In this document: one piece after another, positions 1 to 5,940 of the stretch | How positions within the stretch are numbered: position 1 is the first letter of the stretch | Layout of the letters: each line of letters opens with the position of its first letter | Source of the DNA: Cognatiyoonia sp965661665 | GTDB lineage: Bacteria; Pseudomonadota; Alphaproteobacteria; Rhodobacterales; Rhodobacteraceae | DNA: 8,206 nt | Assembly (NCBI RefSeq): GCF_965661665.1 | Contig: NZ_CBFIEO010000031.1 | Span: forward strand, 1-8,206 | Direction of reading: 5' to 3' | Notes under the pieces: generated by a model | What the model was told of the DNA's origin: nothing | The model's database searches: none | The model's input: only the letters and a program-made list of their open reading frames with translations | Program-made: the position numbers and the translations under genes

Positions 1-352
1 TCCGACCGACCTTCAGGCGCAGTTCATGGCGATGATGTGCCTCAGCAACGGGACCAGCGTGCTCGAAGAGACGATTTTTGAGAACCGCTTTATGCATGCG
101 CCAGAATTGTTGCGCATGGGGGCCAATGTTGAGGTGCAGGGCGGCACCGCGACCGTACATGGTGTGAAGCAGATGAAAGGTGCGCCTGTAATGGCGACGG
201 ATTTGCGGGCGTCTGTGTCTTTGATCCTTGCGGGCCTCGCTGCGGAGGGTGAGACGACGGTGAACCGTGTCTACCACCTTGACCGTGGGTATGAGCATGT
301 TGAAGAAAAATTGGGCGCCGTGGGTGCCAACATCAAGCGGGTGTCTGCGTGA
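1..352 (+). CDS. murA: UDP-N-acetylglucosamine 1-carboxyvinyltransferase, C-terminal part (5' end outside window)
   Basis: This enzyme transfers enolpyruvate from phosphoenolpyruvate to UDP-GlcNAc, the first committed cytoplasmic step of peptidoglycan synthesis. The reading frame is open from base 2 and ends at TGA 350-352, giving about the last 116 residues of a protein usually near 420 long. Visible landmarks match the E. coli protein closely: TDLQAQFM with the active-site Asp (D305 in E. coli), then ETIFENRFMHAPEL with its conserved Arg, VMATDLRAS with its Asp and Arg, and HLDRGYEH with the conserved Arg near the C terminus. The catalytic-loop Cys (C115 in E. coli) lies outside the window. 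The internal ATG at 26 is not the start, because the conserved TDLQAQF segment precedes it in frame. The stop overlaps the next gene by one base (TGATG). The family assignment is very secure. Confidence 0.97.
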   Translation, partial: PTDLQAQFMAMMCLSNGTSVLEETIFENRFMHAPELLRMGANVEVQGGTATVHGVKQMKGAPVMATDLRASVSLILAGLAAEGETTVNRVYHLDRGYEHVEEKLGAVGANIKRVSA

Positions 353-831
353 TGTCGGATGACGCAAAATTCGAAGATGGTGTTGAGCGTCCGCTGCGGC
401 TGATGGCCGTGGATGCGGAGGATTTGAAGGTCGTCTCTGCTTTGGTGCAAGACGCTATTTTTCTAGCCTCAGAGATGCGTTGGACCCCGGCCGACCGGCG
501 TTTTGCGGTCCTGCTCAACCGTTTCCGCTGGGAAGATGCCAGCGGTGCCGAGAAGCGTCGACGCGATTTTGAGCGTGTTCAGGCGGTCTTGATGATCGAA
601 GATGTGGTCAAAGTGCAAAGCCAAGGTGTCCAAAAGGGCGATGCGGATACCGTTTTGTCGCTTTTGTCTGTTGGATTTGAGGAAGGCTCAGATGGCAATG
701 GCCGTGTTGTGCTGAACCTTGCGGGCGACGGCGCGATTGCCTGCGAGGTTGAGGCTTTGGGCCTTTGGCTGAAGGACGTGACACGTCCCTACATTGCACC
801 GTCGCGCAAAGCACCTTCTCACCCCGACTGA
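352..831 (+). CDS. DUF2948 family protein of unknown function
   Basis: A 159-residue soluble protein without signal peptide or membrane segments. The sequence (RPLRLMAVDAEDLKVVSALVQDA near residue 15-37, then EMRW, RRFAVLLNRFRWED near residue 50-63) fits the DUF2948 family, a set of alphaproteobacterial proteins with no known activity that I recall sitting between murA and hisD in Rhodobacterales. The ATG at 352 is preferred over the GTG at 349 because it overlaps the murA stop as TGATG. No strong ribosome binding site is visible, so translation probably depends on coupling to murA. The C-terminal half is acidic and ends VTRPYIAPSRKAPSHPD. A cell-wall role is only a guess from the neighbour. 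The family call rests on remembered resemblance, not on a search. Confidence 0.85.
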   Translation: MSDDAKFEDGVERPLRLMAVDAEDLKVVSALVQDAIFLASEMRWTPADRRFAVLLNRFRWEDASGAEKRRRDFERVQAVLMIEDVVKVQSQGVQKGDADTVLSLLSVGFEEGSDGNGRVVLNLAGDGAIACEVEALGLWLKDVTRPYIAPSRKAPSHPD

Positions 832-861
832 ACTGCCGTGCGGTAAATCGCACCTCGGCGA

Positions 862-890
862 TTGCCCCGACTAGGGTTGGGGGCTATGTG
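862..890 (+). promoter_or_regulatory. Candidate sigma-70-type promoter for hisD
   Basis: The gap between the DUF2948 gene and hisD contains TTGCCC (862-867), a 17-base spacer and TATGTG (885-890). This is a fair match to a housekeeping promoter and would give a leader of only about 15 bases before the hisD ATG at 913. It is the only good candidate in the 81-base gap. No attenuator or his-leader peptide is visible. The match is partial, so read-through from murA is an alternative. Confidence 0.35.
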
Positions 891-912
891 AGCGCTTAGA
901 AGGAGCCTCACT

Positions 913-2217
913 ATGCCTCAGTTCTTGAGCACAACTAATCCGGATTTTGAAACGCAGTTTGCGGCACTTTTGTCTGCGAAGCGGGAAGATGCGCCGGATG
1001 TGGATGAGACGGTTGCGGCAATCATCGCGGATGTGCGCGATCGCGGCGATGCGGCTGTGCTGGAGCTGACGGCGAAGTTTGATCGGCTGGAATTGGCTGC
1101 TGAGGGATTGCGGTTCTCGGAGGCTGAGATTGACGCCGCCGCTGCGCAGGTCTCCGACGAAGAGTGGGCTGCACTGGAGCTCGCGGCGGATCGCATCCGC
1201 GCATACCACGAACGCCAGATGCCGGAGGATGCCCGTTGGGACGATGCGGCTGGCGCGTCTTTGGGCTGGCGCTGGACGGCTGTTTCGGCGGCCGGCCTCT
1301 ATGTTCCAGGTGGATTGGCGAGTTATCCATCTTCCGTCCTGATGAACGCGATCCCTGCGAAGGTTGCAGGTGTTGAGCGTTTGGCGATGGTGGTGCCTAC
1401 GCCCGATGGCGTTGTGAAACCGTTGGTCCTGCTGGCGGCGAAACTCTCGGGCGTGGATGAGGTCTACCGCATTGGTGGGGCGCAGGCGGTGGCTGCGCTC
1501 GCCTACGGGACGGCGACGATCGCCCCAGTTGATAAGGTCACGGGGCCTGGTAATGCTTTTGTTGCTGCGGCCAAGCGTCGTGTGTTTGGCAAGGTTGGGA
1601 TCGACATGATCGCGGGTCCATCCGAAATCCTTGTGATCGCGGATAAGGACAATGACCCGGATTGGATCGCCCTCGATATGCTGTCGCAGGCGGAGCATGA
1701 TGAGAGTGCACAAGCGCTCTTGATCACGGATGATGCAGATTTTGGGCGCGCGGTGGCTGAGGCTGTAGAAGCGCATTTGGAAACGCTGGAACGCCGCGCG
1801 ATTGCGGGCGCAAGTTGGCGCGATTTTGGGGCGGTGATCACCGTGCGCGATCTGGATGAAGCGGTGGCCCTGTCCGACCGTATCGCTCCTGAACATTTAG
1901 AGCTTTGCGTGGCGGACGCAAACGGTTTGGCGGAGAAGATCCGCCATGCGGGTGCGATTTTCATTGGCGCTTGGACGCCAGAGCCGATTGGCGACTACAT
2001 CGGTGGGCCAAACCACGTGTTGCCAACGGCGCGGTCGGCGCGGTTTTCCAGCGGGCTGTCGGTGATGGATTTTCTGAAGCGCACAACGCTGGCCCGAATG
2101 ACGCCCGATGCATTGGCAGCGATTGGCCCATCTGCAGAAACGCTCGCCAAATCGGAAAGCTTGGAAGCGCATGGCTTGTCAGTCCGTGCAAGATTGGACA
2201 AGTTGAACCGCTCATGA
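913..2217 (+). CDS. hisD: Histidinol dehydrogenase
   Basis: This zinc enzyme oxidises L-histidinol to L-histidine in two NAD-dependent steps, the end of histidine biosynthesis in the cytoplasm. At 434 residues it has the normal family length. The zinc ligands known from E. coli are all present: Q259 and H262 in SQAEHDESAQ, D361 in PIGDYIGGPNH, and H420 in ESLEAHGLSVRA. The catalytic pair E327/H328 lies in APEHLEL, and H368 in GGPNHVLPT. The family signature IDMIAGPSEILVIAD is intact. The start at 913 has an AAGGAG ribosome binding site at 900-905, seven bases upstream. The gene overlaps the following UPF0262 gene by four bases (ATGA). No other his gene is in the window, so histidine genes are dispersed here, as is common in alphaproteobacteria. 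A long open frame on the opposite strand (871-1896) is a shadow of this gene. Confidence 0.98.
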   Translation: MPQFLSTTNPDFETQFAALLSAKREDAPDVDETVAAIIADVRDRGDAAVLELTAKFDRLELAAEGLRFSEAEIDAAAAQVSDEEWAALELAADRIRAYHERQMPEDARWDDAAGASLGWRWTAVSAAGLYVPGGLASYPSSVLMNAIPAKVAGVERLAMVVPTPDGVVKPLVLLAAKLSGVDEVYRIGGAQAVAALAYGTATIAPVDKVTGPGNAFVAAAKRRVFGKVGIDMIAGPSEILVIADKDNDPDWIALDMLSQAEHDESAQALLITDDADFGRAVAEAVEAHLETLERRAIAGASWRDFGAVITVRDLDEAVALSDRIAPEHLELCVADANGLAEKIRHAGAIFIGAWTPEPIGDYIGGPNHVLPTARSARFSSGLSVMDFLKRTTLARMTPDALAAIGPSAETLAKSESLEAHGLSVRARLDKLNRS

Positions 2218-2693
2218 GCAGGATATTTGAGATAAACCTCGACGATACGGCGCTGCCGCCGCCGACGCCGGAGATTGAGCAGGAGCGCAAGGTTGCGATC
2301 TTCGACCTGCTTGAGGACAATAGTTTTGATCTGCCACAACGCTCTGATCGACCTGTACCCGATGGACCTTATCGGTTGGACCTTGGCATCAAGGAGCGGC
2401 GGCTGGTCTTTGGTGTGCAGACCGAAGCGCATGATCCGGCAGGGGAGTTTCATCTGTCGCTTGGTCCATTCCGGCAGGTTGTAAAAGACTACTTTCAGAT
2501 TTGCGAAAGCTATTTCGACGCGGTGAAAACTTTGCCCCCTAGTCAAATTGAGACGATTGATATGGCGCGGCGTGGCATTCACAACGAAGGTGCGCGGGTG
2601 CTTCAAGAGCGTCTGGAAGGCAAGGCCGAGGTTGATATCGACACCGCCCGCCGCTTGTTCACACTCATTTGCGTTTTGCACTTCGGCGGGTGA
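2214..2693 (+). CDS. UPF0262 family protein of unknown function
   Basis: A 159-residue soluble protein matching the UPF0262 family in length and pattern: it opens MSRIFEINLDD, has IEQERKVAIFDLLEDNSF near residues 23-40, and ends RRLFTLICVLHFGG. The family is alphaproteobacterial and has no established function. The ATG at 2214 overlaps the hisD stop as ATGA and has no clear ribosome binding site, so translation is probably coupled to hisD. The open frame extends upstream to 1905, but those codons lie inside hisD and encode no conserved sequence, so they are not part of the gene. No transmembrane segments or metal-binding motif are visible. A structural role or a link with histidine metabolism cannot be judged from the sequence. 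The family name is recalled, not searched. Confidence 0.88.
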   Translation: MSRIFEINLDDTALPPPTPEIEQERKVAIFDLLEDNSFDLPQRSDRPVPDGPYRLDLGIKERRLVFGVQTEAHDPAGEFHLSLGPFRQVVKDYFQICESYFDAVKTLPPSQIETIDMARRGIHNEGARVLQERLEGKAEVDIDTARRLFTLICVLHFGG

Positions 2694-2701
2694 GGGCGGT
2701 C

Positions 2702-3181
2702 GTGACTGAGCAAATCCAAGACCTTCCTCAGTCCGTTTTGTTCTGTTGTGACCACAACGCCGTGCGGTCCCCGATGGCTGAGGGGATCATGAAGCAGCTT
2801 TATGGCATTGATTGCTATATTCAGTCGGTGGGCGTGAAGAACGATTTGGAGATTGATGGATTCTCCATCGCGGTTTGCGCGGAATTTGGGGTTGAGCTGT
2901 CGCGCCATCGCTCCCGATCTTTTGATGAGATGGAAGAGTGGGGCGATGATCTGTCGTCCTTTGACCTTGTGCTGGCCTTGTCGCCCGCCAGTCAGCGCCG
3001 CGCCTTGGATTTGACCCGTTTTTACCATTTGCAGGTGGAATATTGGCCGATCCTCGACCCAACAGGCCTTGGCGATGACCGCGAAACTCGGCTGGTAAGT
3101 TACCGGCAGGCCCGCGATCAGATTATTGAGCGGCTCATTGCCCGTTGGGGGCCGGGGCGCGGCTTTCCTAACGCAGGATAA
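2702..3181 (+). CDS. Low-molecular-weight phosphatase / arsenate reductase-like protein
   Basis: The 159-residue protein begins with the phosphate-binding loop of the low-molecular-weight protein tyrosine phosphatase fold: VLFCCDHNAVRSPMAEG with C16-x5-R22, the nucleophilic Cys and the phosphate-binding Arg. An Asp in ILDPTG (D119) fits the general-acid DP motif of this family. The middle holds the usual alternating strand and helix pattern (YIQSVGV, GVELSRHRSRSF, FDLVLALSPASQ). Its expected reaction is hydrolysis of a phosphate ester, perhaps phosphotyrosine; related ArsC enzymes reduce arsenate instead. No ars gene is nearby, so phosphatase is preferred. GTG at 2702 is chosen as start because GAGGG at 2692-2696 sits five bases upstream. 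GTG at 2690, overlapping the UPF0262 stop, is the alternative. It probably belongs to the hisD transcript. The physiological substrate is unknown. Confidence 0.85.
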   Translation: MTEQIQDLPQSVLFCCDHNAVRSPMAEGIMKQLYGIDCYIQSVGVKNDLEIDGFSIAVCAEFGVELSRHRSRSFDEMEEWGDDLSSFDLVLALSPASQRRALDLTRFYHLQVEYWPILDPTGLGDDRETRLVSYRQARDQIIERLIARWGPGRGFPNAG

Positions 3182-3194
3182 CTGCCCTTTTCCC

Positions 3195-3223
3195 TTGATA
3201 TTTCGCCCCTCAGCCCTCATGTA
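3195..3223 (+). promoter_or_regulatory. Candidate sigma-70-type promoter for infA
   Basis: In the 91-base gap before infA, TTGATA (3195-3200) is followed after 17 bases by CATGTA (3218-3223), running into GACC. The -35 element is good; the -10 is weaker. It would place the RNA start near 3230 and give a leader of roughly 40 bases with an AGGAG ribosome binding site at 3263-3267. A separate promoter is expected for a translation factor gene. Confidence 0.4.
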
Positions 3224-3272
3224 GACCGCGCGAGGAGCAGTTCCGCGCACAGAAACAAATTTAGGAGACCTC

Positions 3273-3491
3273 ATGGCCAAGGAAGATATTCTCGAATTCC
3301 CCGGTGTCGTTAAGGAACTCCTGCCAAATGCGACGTTTCGGGTTGAGCTTGAGAATGGCCATGAGATCATCGCGCACACGGCAGGTAAAATGCGCAAGAA
3401 CCGCATCCGCGTTCTGGCAGGCGACAAAGTACAGGTGGAAATGACACCGTACGACCTGACCAAGGGCCGGATCAATTACCGGTTCAAGTAA
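3273..3491 (+). CDS. infA: Translation initiation factor IF-1
   Basis: IF-1 binds the A site of the 30S ribosomal subunit and works with IF-2 and IF-3 to select the initiator tRNA. The 72-residue protein has the standard length and is a single OB-fold (S1-like) domain. It matches bacterial IF-1 almost throughout: MAKEDILEFPGVV, TFRVELENGHEIIAH, GKMRKNRIRVLAGDKV and MTPYDLTKGRI. The start has an AGGAG ribosome binding site at 3263-3267, five bases upstream. In Rhodobacterales infA commonly lies beside maf, as it does here, rather than in a ribosomal protein operon. Identification is certain. Confidence 0.99.
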   Translation: MAKEDILEFPGVVKELLPNATFRVELENGHEIIAHTAGKMRKNRIRVLAGDKVQVEMTPYDLTKGRINYRFK

Positions 3492-3521
3492 AGCGATCTT
3501 TCGATTCCTGACAGCACTGAC

Positions 3522-3544
3522 GCGATTGGTCCTTGGCCAATTGC
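3522..3544 (+). terminator. Hairpin between infA and maf, possible weak terminator or attenuator
   Basis: Bases 3522-3531 (GCGATTGGTC) can pair with 3535-3544 (GGCCAATTGC) around a three-base loop, ten pairs including two G-U. It is followed by TTCTGACCTTT rather than a clean T run, so full termination is doubtful. It could lower transcription from infA into maf or protect the infA 3' end. Confidence 0.35.
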
Positions 3545-3575
3545 TTCTGACCTTTGCATCGCTCAAGGTGCACGG

Positions 3576-4181
3576 ATGACGACACTTCCCCCAAATCCTG
3601 ATTTGAAGCTAGTGCTTGGCTCTGGCTCCCCCCGTCGGCGTGAGTTGATTGTGCAGTTGGGGCTGACGGCACACGACGTACGCCCACCTGATATCAATGA
3701 GGATGTGCAAGCGGGGGAGAAACCGCGCGACTACGTGAACCGCATTGCTTTGGAGAAGGCCAAGGCGGTGAAGATTGCCGCGGATGAGGTGGTATTATGT
3801 GCCGATACGACCGTGGCTTGCGGCCGTCGCATTCTGGGCAAACCGGCCGATGCGGATGAAGCGCGCGCGTTTCTGAAGCTCCTGTCTGGGCGGCGGCATC
3901 AGGTGATCACGGCTATCTCCGTCCGGCGGGAAGACTGCTTGTGGCAGCGCGACGTCGTGTCCCAAGTGAAGATGAAGTCGCTGTCGGAAGCTGAGATCGC
4001 TTGGTACCTCGCCATCGGTGATTGGGAAGGTAAAGCAGGCGGTTACGGCATTCAAGGCCCCGCCAGCGCGTTCATCCCGTGGATCAGCGGATCGTTTCAC
4101 GCGGTCATGGGCCTGCCACTGCCTGAAACGGCGGCTTTGCTGACAGCAGCGGGATTGCCAGTTTGCGGGGCGCAGCCATGA
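3576..4181 (+). CDS. maf: Maf-family nucleoside triphosphate pyrophosphatase
   Basis: Maf proteins hydrolyse non-standard or surplus nucleoside triphosphates to the monophosphate and pyrophosphate, and are linked to nucleotide pool cleaning and cell-division arrest. The 201-residue protein carries the family motifs: LVLGSGSPRRRELI near residues 12-25, with the S-x-S-x-R-R signature (S16, S18, R20, R21); CADTTV with the catalytic Asp D77; and GGYGIQG at 155-161. The SGSPRR form resembles the YhdE (dTTP/UTP) branch more than the YceF (7-methyl-GTP) branch, but substrate cannot be fixed from this. ATG at 3576 has AAGGTG at 3565-3570 as ribosome binding site. The stop overlaps the following RNase E/G gene by four bases (ATGA), implying coupled translation. 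Confidence 0.95.
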   Translation: MTTLPPNPDLKLVLGSGSPRRRELIVQLGLTAHDVRPPDINEDVQAGEKPRDYVNRIALEKAKAVKIAADEVVLCADTTVACGRRILGKPADADEARAFLKLLSGRRHQVITAISVRREDCLWQRDVVSQVKMKSLSEAEIAWYLAIGDWEGKAGGYGIQGPASAFIPWISGSFHAVMGLPLPETAALLTAAGLPVCGAQP

Positions 4182-5200
4182 AGGGGCGCACGATCGCATT
4201 GGATCACACCAATGGGCGCGAAGCGGCAGCGTTGATGGTGAATGGCAAGCTCGATGATCTGCTGGTGGATGCGCAGGATGTCCCACGCCCCGGTGCGATC
4301 TTTCGCGGTATCTGTGACCGTCCGATCAAAGGGCAGGGTGGCATGATGCTGCGCCTGCCGGAGGGGGAGGCAGCTTTTCTGCGGCAGGGCAAAGGGCTGA
4401 AACCTGGGCAGGCGGTCTTAGTACAAGTCACGGGTTATGCCGATGAGGGGAAGGCGGTGCCAGTCACCGACCGCGTCCTGTTCAAATCCCGCTATGCAAT
4501 CGTCACACCGGGCAAACCCGGCCTCAACGTTAGCCGCCAGATCTCCGATGACGTAGTGCGCGACCGCATTCTCGAAGCAGCGCATAAGGTGCACGACGGC
4601 AGCCACGGCATCATTCTACGTTCTTCCTGTGCGGAGGTGCCGGGTGAAGAGATTGCCGATGATATCGTGGCAATGACCGACCTCGCCCATGCTGTTCTGG
4701 CTGATGCCAAGGGGACGGAACCTGAGGTGCTGACTGAAGGCGATGGCCCGCATCTGCTGGCGTGGCGCGAATGGACAGATGCCGCAGATGTAGTAACGGA
4801 GCAGGGCTGTTTCGAAAGCCTCGGCGTGCTCGATCAGCTGGAGCGTTTGAGTGGTGCATTGGTGCCCCTAAGCGATGGCAGCATGTATGTGGAACCCACC
4901 CGCGCCCTTGTTACTGTCGATGTAAACACAGGCAATGACACGTCGCCTGCTGCGGCATTGAAAGCCAATCTTGCGGCCAGCCGCGCCCTGCCGCGGGCCT
5001 TGCGGCTGCGCGGGCTTGGGGGGCAAATTGCGGTGGATTTCGTTTCTATTTCAAAGGCGCATCGCAAACAGGTGGAGCAATCCCTGCGCGCGGCGTTCAA
5101 GGCTGATCCGATCGAGACCTCTCTTGTGGGTTGGACGCAAATGGGGTTGTTTGAGCTGCAGCGAAAGCGTGAACGTTTGCCGTTGAAAGGACTGCTCTGA
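4178..5200 (+). CDS. Short ribonuclease E/G family protein
   Basis: A 340-residue member of the RNase E/G family, endoribonucleases that cut AU-rich single-stranded RNA. Residues 1-35 and about 110-215 match the split RNase H-like region, interrupted by an S1-like segment (about 38-100). The DNase I-like catalytic core follows: VDVNTG with D248 and IAVDFVSI with D287 correspond to the two Mg-binding Asp of E. coli RNase E (D303, D346). RYAIVTPGKPGLNVSRQI matches the family as well. The protein ends at GLFELQRKRERLPLKGLL, just where the zinc-link CPxC motif of RNase E/G would begin, so the zinc-link, small domain and scaffold region are missing. ATG 4178 overlaps the maf stop (ATGA); the frame is open to 4163, but those codons lie inside maf. 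It is shorter than RNase G (about 490). Whether it dimerises or cuts RNA is unknown. Confidence 0.9.
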   Translation: MKGRTIALDHTNGREAAALMVNGKLDDLLVDAQDVPRPGAIFRGICDRPIKGQGGMMLRLPEGEAAFLRQGKGLKPGQAVLVQVTGYADEGKAVPVTDRVLFKSRYAIVTPGKPGLNVSRQISDDVVRDRILEAAHKVHDGSHGIILRSSCAEVPGEEIADDIVAMTDLAHAVLADAKGTEPEVLTEGDGPHLLAWREWTDAADVVTEQGCFESLGVLDQLERLSGALVPLSDGSMYVEPTRALVTVDVNTGNDTSPAAALKANLAASRALPRALRLRGLGGQIAVDFVSISKAHRKQVEQSLRAAFKADPIETSLVGWTQMGLFELQRKRERLPLKGLL

Positions 5201-5382
5201 TGGCCTGCCCGATGTGTGAAAAAGACAGCGAAGCGAAGTATCGTCCGTTTTGTTCAAAGCGCTGCGCAGACCTCGATCTGGGCAAATGGTTGTCAGGCTC
5301 ATACGCCATTCCATCGGCCGCTCAGGACGAAGATGAAGAGCTTGCCGAGGCGCTGGAAGAACAGGCGCGCAAACCGCACTGA
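5200..5382 (+). CDS. yacG: DNA gyrase inhibitor / zinc-binding protein YacG
   Basis: A 60-residue protein with the YacG zinc ribbon: C3 and C6 in CPMC, C18 and C22 in FCSKRC, followed by ADLDLGKWLSGSYAIP, which is typical of the family. E. coli YacG binds GyrB and blocks DNA binding by gyrase. The C-terminal tail (EDEELAEALEEQARKPH) is acidic and helical. The ATG at 5200 overlaps the RNase E/G stop as TGATG and has GAAAGGA at 5185-5191 as ribosome binding site. Because the upstream RNase E/G protein lacks its own zinc-link, the coupled zinc protein is a tempting partner, but nothing in the sequence demonstrates that. The family call is secure. Confidence 0.95.
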   Translation: MACPMCEKDSEAKYRPFCSKRCADLDLGKWLSGSYAIPSAAQDEDEELAEALEEQARKPH

Positions 5383-5400
5383 TTATTCGCAAAAAGGCGC

Positions 5401-5427
5401 TGGACAGCCCATCCCAGTTTGCATAGA
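5401..5427 (+). promoter_or_regulatory. Weak candidate promoter for tRNA-Phe
   Basis: TGGACA (5401-5406) and CATAGA (5422-5427) lie upstream of the tRNA with a 15-base gap, shorter than the ideal 17. The RNA would start near 5434. No terminator separates yacG from the tRNA, so co-transcription with yacG and processing is an alternative. Confidence 0.25.
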
Positions 5428-5439
5428 AGTCCGCTACCC

Positions 5440-5455
5440 GATGGCTCCGGCCATC
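5440..5455 (+). other. Stem-loop with UCCG tetraloop just upstream of tRNA-Phe
   Basis: GATGGC (5440-5445) pairs perfectly with GCCATC (5450-5455) around TCCG, a loop of the very stable UNCG class. It ends five bases before the first base of the tRNA. There is no T run, so it is not a standard terminator. It may mark the yacG mRNA 3' end or steer 5' processing of the tRNA precursor; both are inferences. Confidence 0.45.
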
Positions 5456-5460
5456 CCGGT

Positions 5461-5535
5461 GCCCGGGTAGCTCAGGGGTAGAGCAGTGGATTGAAAATCC
5501 TCGTGTCGGTGGTTCGATTCCGCCCCCGGGCACCA
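5461..5535 (+). tRNA. tRNA-Phe (anticodon GAA)
   Basis: A complete 75-base cloverleaf with encoded CCA. The acceptor arm GCCCGGG (5461-5467) pairs with CCCGGGC (5525-5531); discriminator A 5532; CCA 5533-5535. The D arm is GCTC/GAGC (5470-5473, 5481-5484). The anticodon arm is GTGGA/TCCTC (5486-5490, 5498-5502) with loop TTGAAAA and anticodon GAA at 5493-5495. It has one T-T mismatch at the second pair, which I do not regard as inactivating. The T arm is GGTGG/CCGCC (5508-5512, 5520-5524) with loop TTCGATT. The flanking T run (CTTTTC, 5536-5541) could aid 3' end formation. Confidence 0.98.
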
Positions 5536-5563
5536 CTTTTCAAATAAAAATCAATGTACTAGC

Positions 5564-5623
5564 CATCGCACAGTTTTTACTTCGTGCGTTGCACACTCAT
5601 CGCACAGTTTTGCCGTGCGTTGC
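5564..5623. repeat. Two direct repeats, each able to form a small stem-loop
   Basis: CATCGCACAGTTTT occurs at 5564-5577 and again at 5598-5611, 34 bases apart. GTGCGTTGC follows each copy (5584-5592 and 5615-5623). Within each unit CGCAC pairs with GTGCG (5567-5571 with 5584-5588; 5601-5605 with 5615-5619). The unit therefore keeps both its sequence and its potential hairpin while the loop length differs by three bases. Confidence 0.8.
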
Positions 5624-5642
5624 TGGGTGGATTTGAGGGCTG

Positions 5643-5667
5643 AAAAACTGTGTCGAACACAGTGTTT
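5643..5667. repeat. Near-perfect palindrome, possible operator or hairpin
   Basis: ACTGTGT (5647-5653) and ACACAGT (5657-5663) are perfect inverted arms around CGA. Beyond one mismatched pair the symmetry continues with AAA (5643-5645) against TTT (5665-5667). The shape fits a protein-binding site or an RNA hairpin; its right arm is also the first CACAG unit of the neighbouring tandem array. Confidence 0.65.
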
Positions 5668-5734
5668 GGAAGCAATGTGTTGGCCACAGTAAGTGGAACA
5701 CAGCGTTTGCCCCACAGTAATTCTAACACAGTAA
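5652..5734. repeat. Degenerate 14-base tandem repeat array
   Basis: Read on the minus strand, units of 14 bases run TTACTGTGTTAGAA (5734-5721), TTACTGTGGGGCAA (5720-5707), ACGCTGTGTTCCAC (5706-5693), TTACTGTGGCCAAC (5692-5679), a diverged 13-base unit ACATTGCTTCCAA (5678-5666) and ACACTGTGTTCGAC (5665-5652). The CTGTG core is spaced exactly 14 bases in the four best units. The period is not a multiple of three, so coding is unlikely. Confidence 0.75.
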
Positions 5735-5940
5735 CTCAACTTACTCTTGGAACAGAGCAACTCGGCGCAGTCTGCGACCACACCAACTCCAAACAATCGT
5801 GAGCCACGCGGTACACAGAAGGCAGACCTTCGTGCTTCGTGCAGCGAACGGCAGCTAGGAGCCCATATTGACCAATGCCGCAACTTGTATGAATAGCCGC
5901 TTCGCTTAGTAACGACGGTAAGTTCGGTTTCGCAAAAGTC

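Noticed and set aside
871..1896. A 341-codon open frame on the minus strand
   Set aside because: It lies entirely opposite hisD, whose identity is certain, and its product is Arg/His-rich with no known domain; a typical shadow of a GC-rich gene.
2702..3181. Arsenate reductase (arsC) as part of an arsenic resistance cluster
   Set aside because: The fold is shared, but no arsR, arsB or other arsenic gene is nearby and the setting is housekeeping.
5564..5734. Possible CRISPR array
   Set aside because: Units are only 14 bases, directly adjacent and degenerate, with no unique spacers of regular length and no cas genes.
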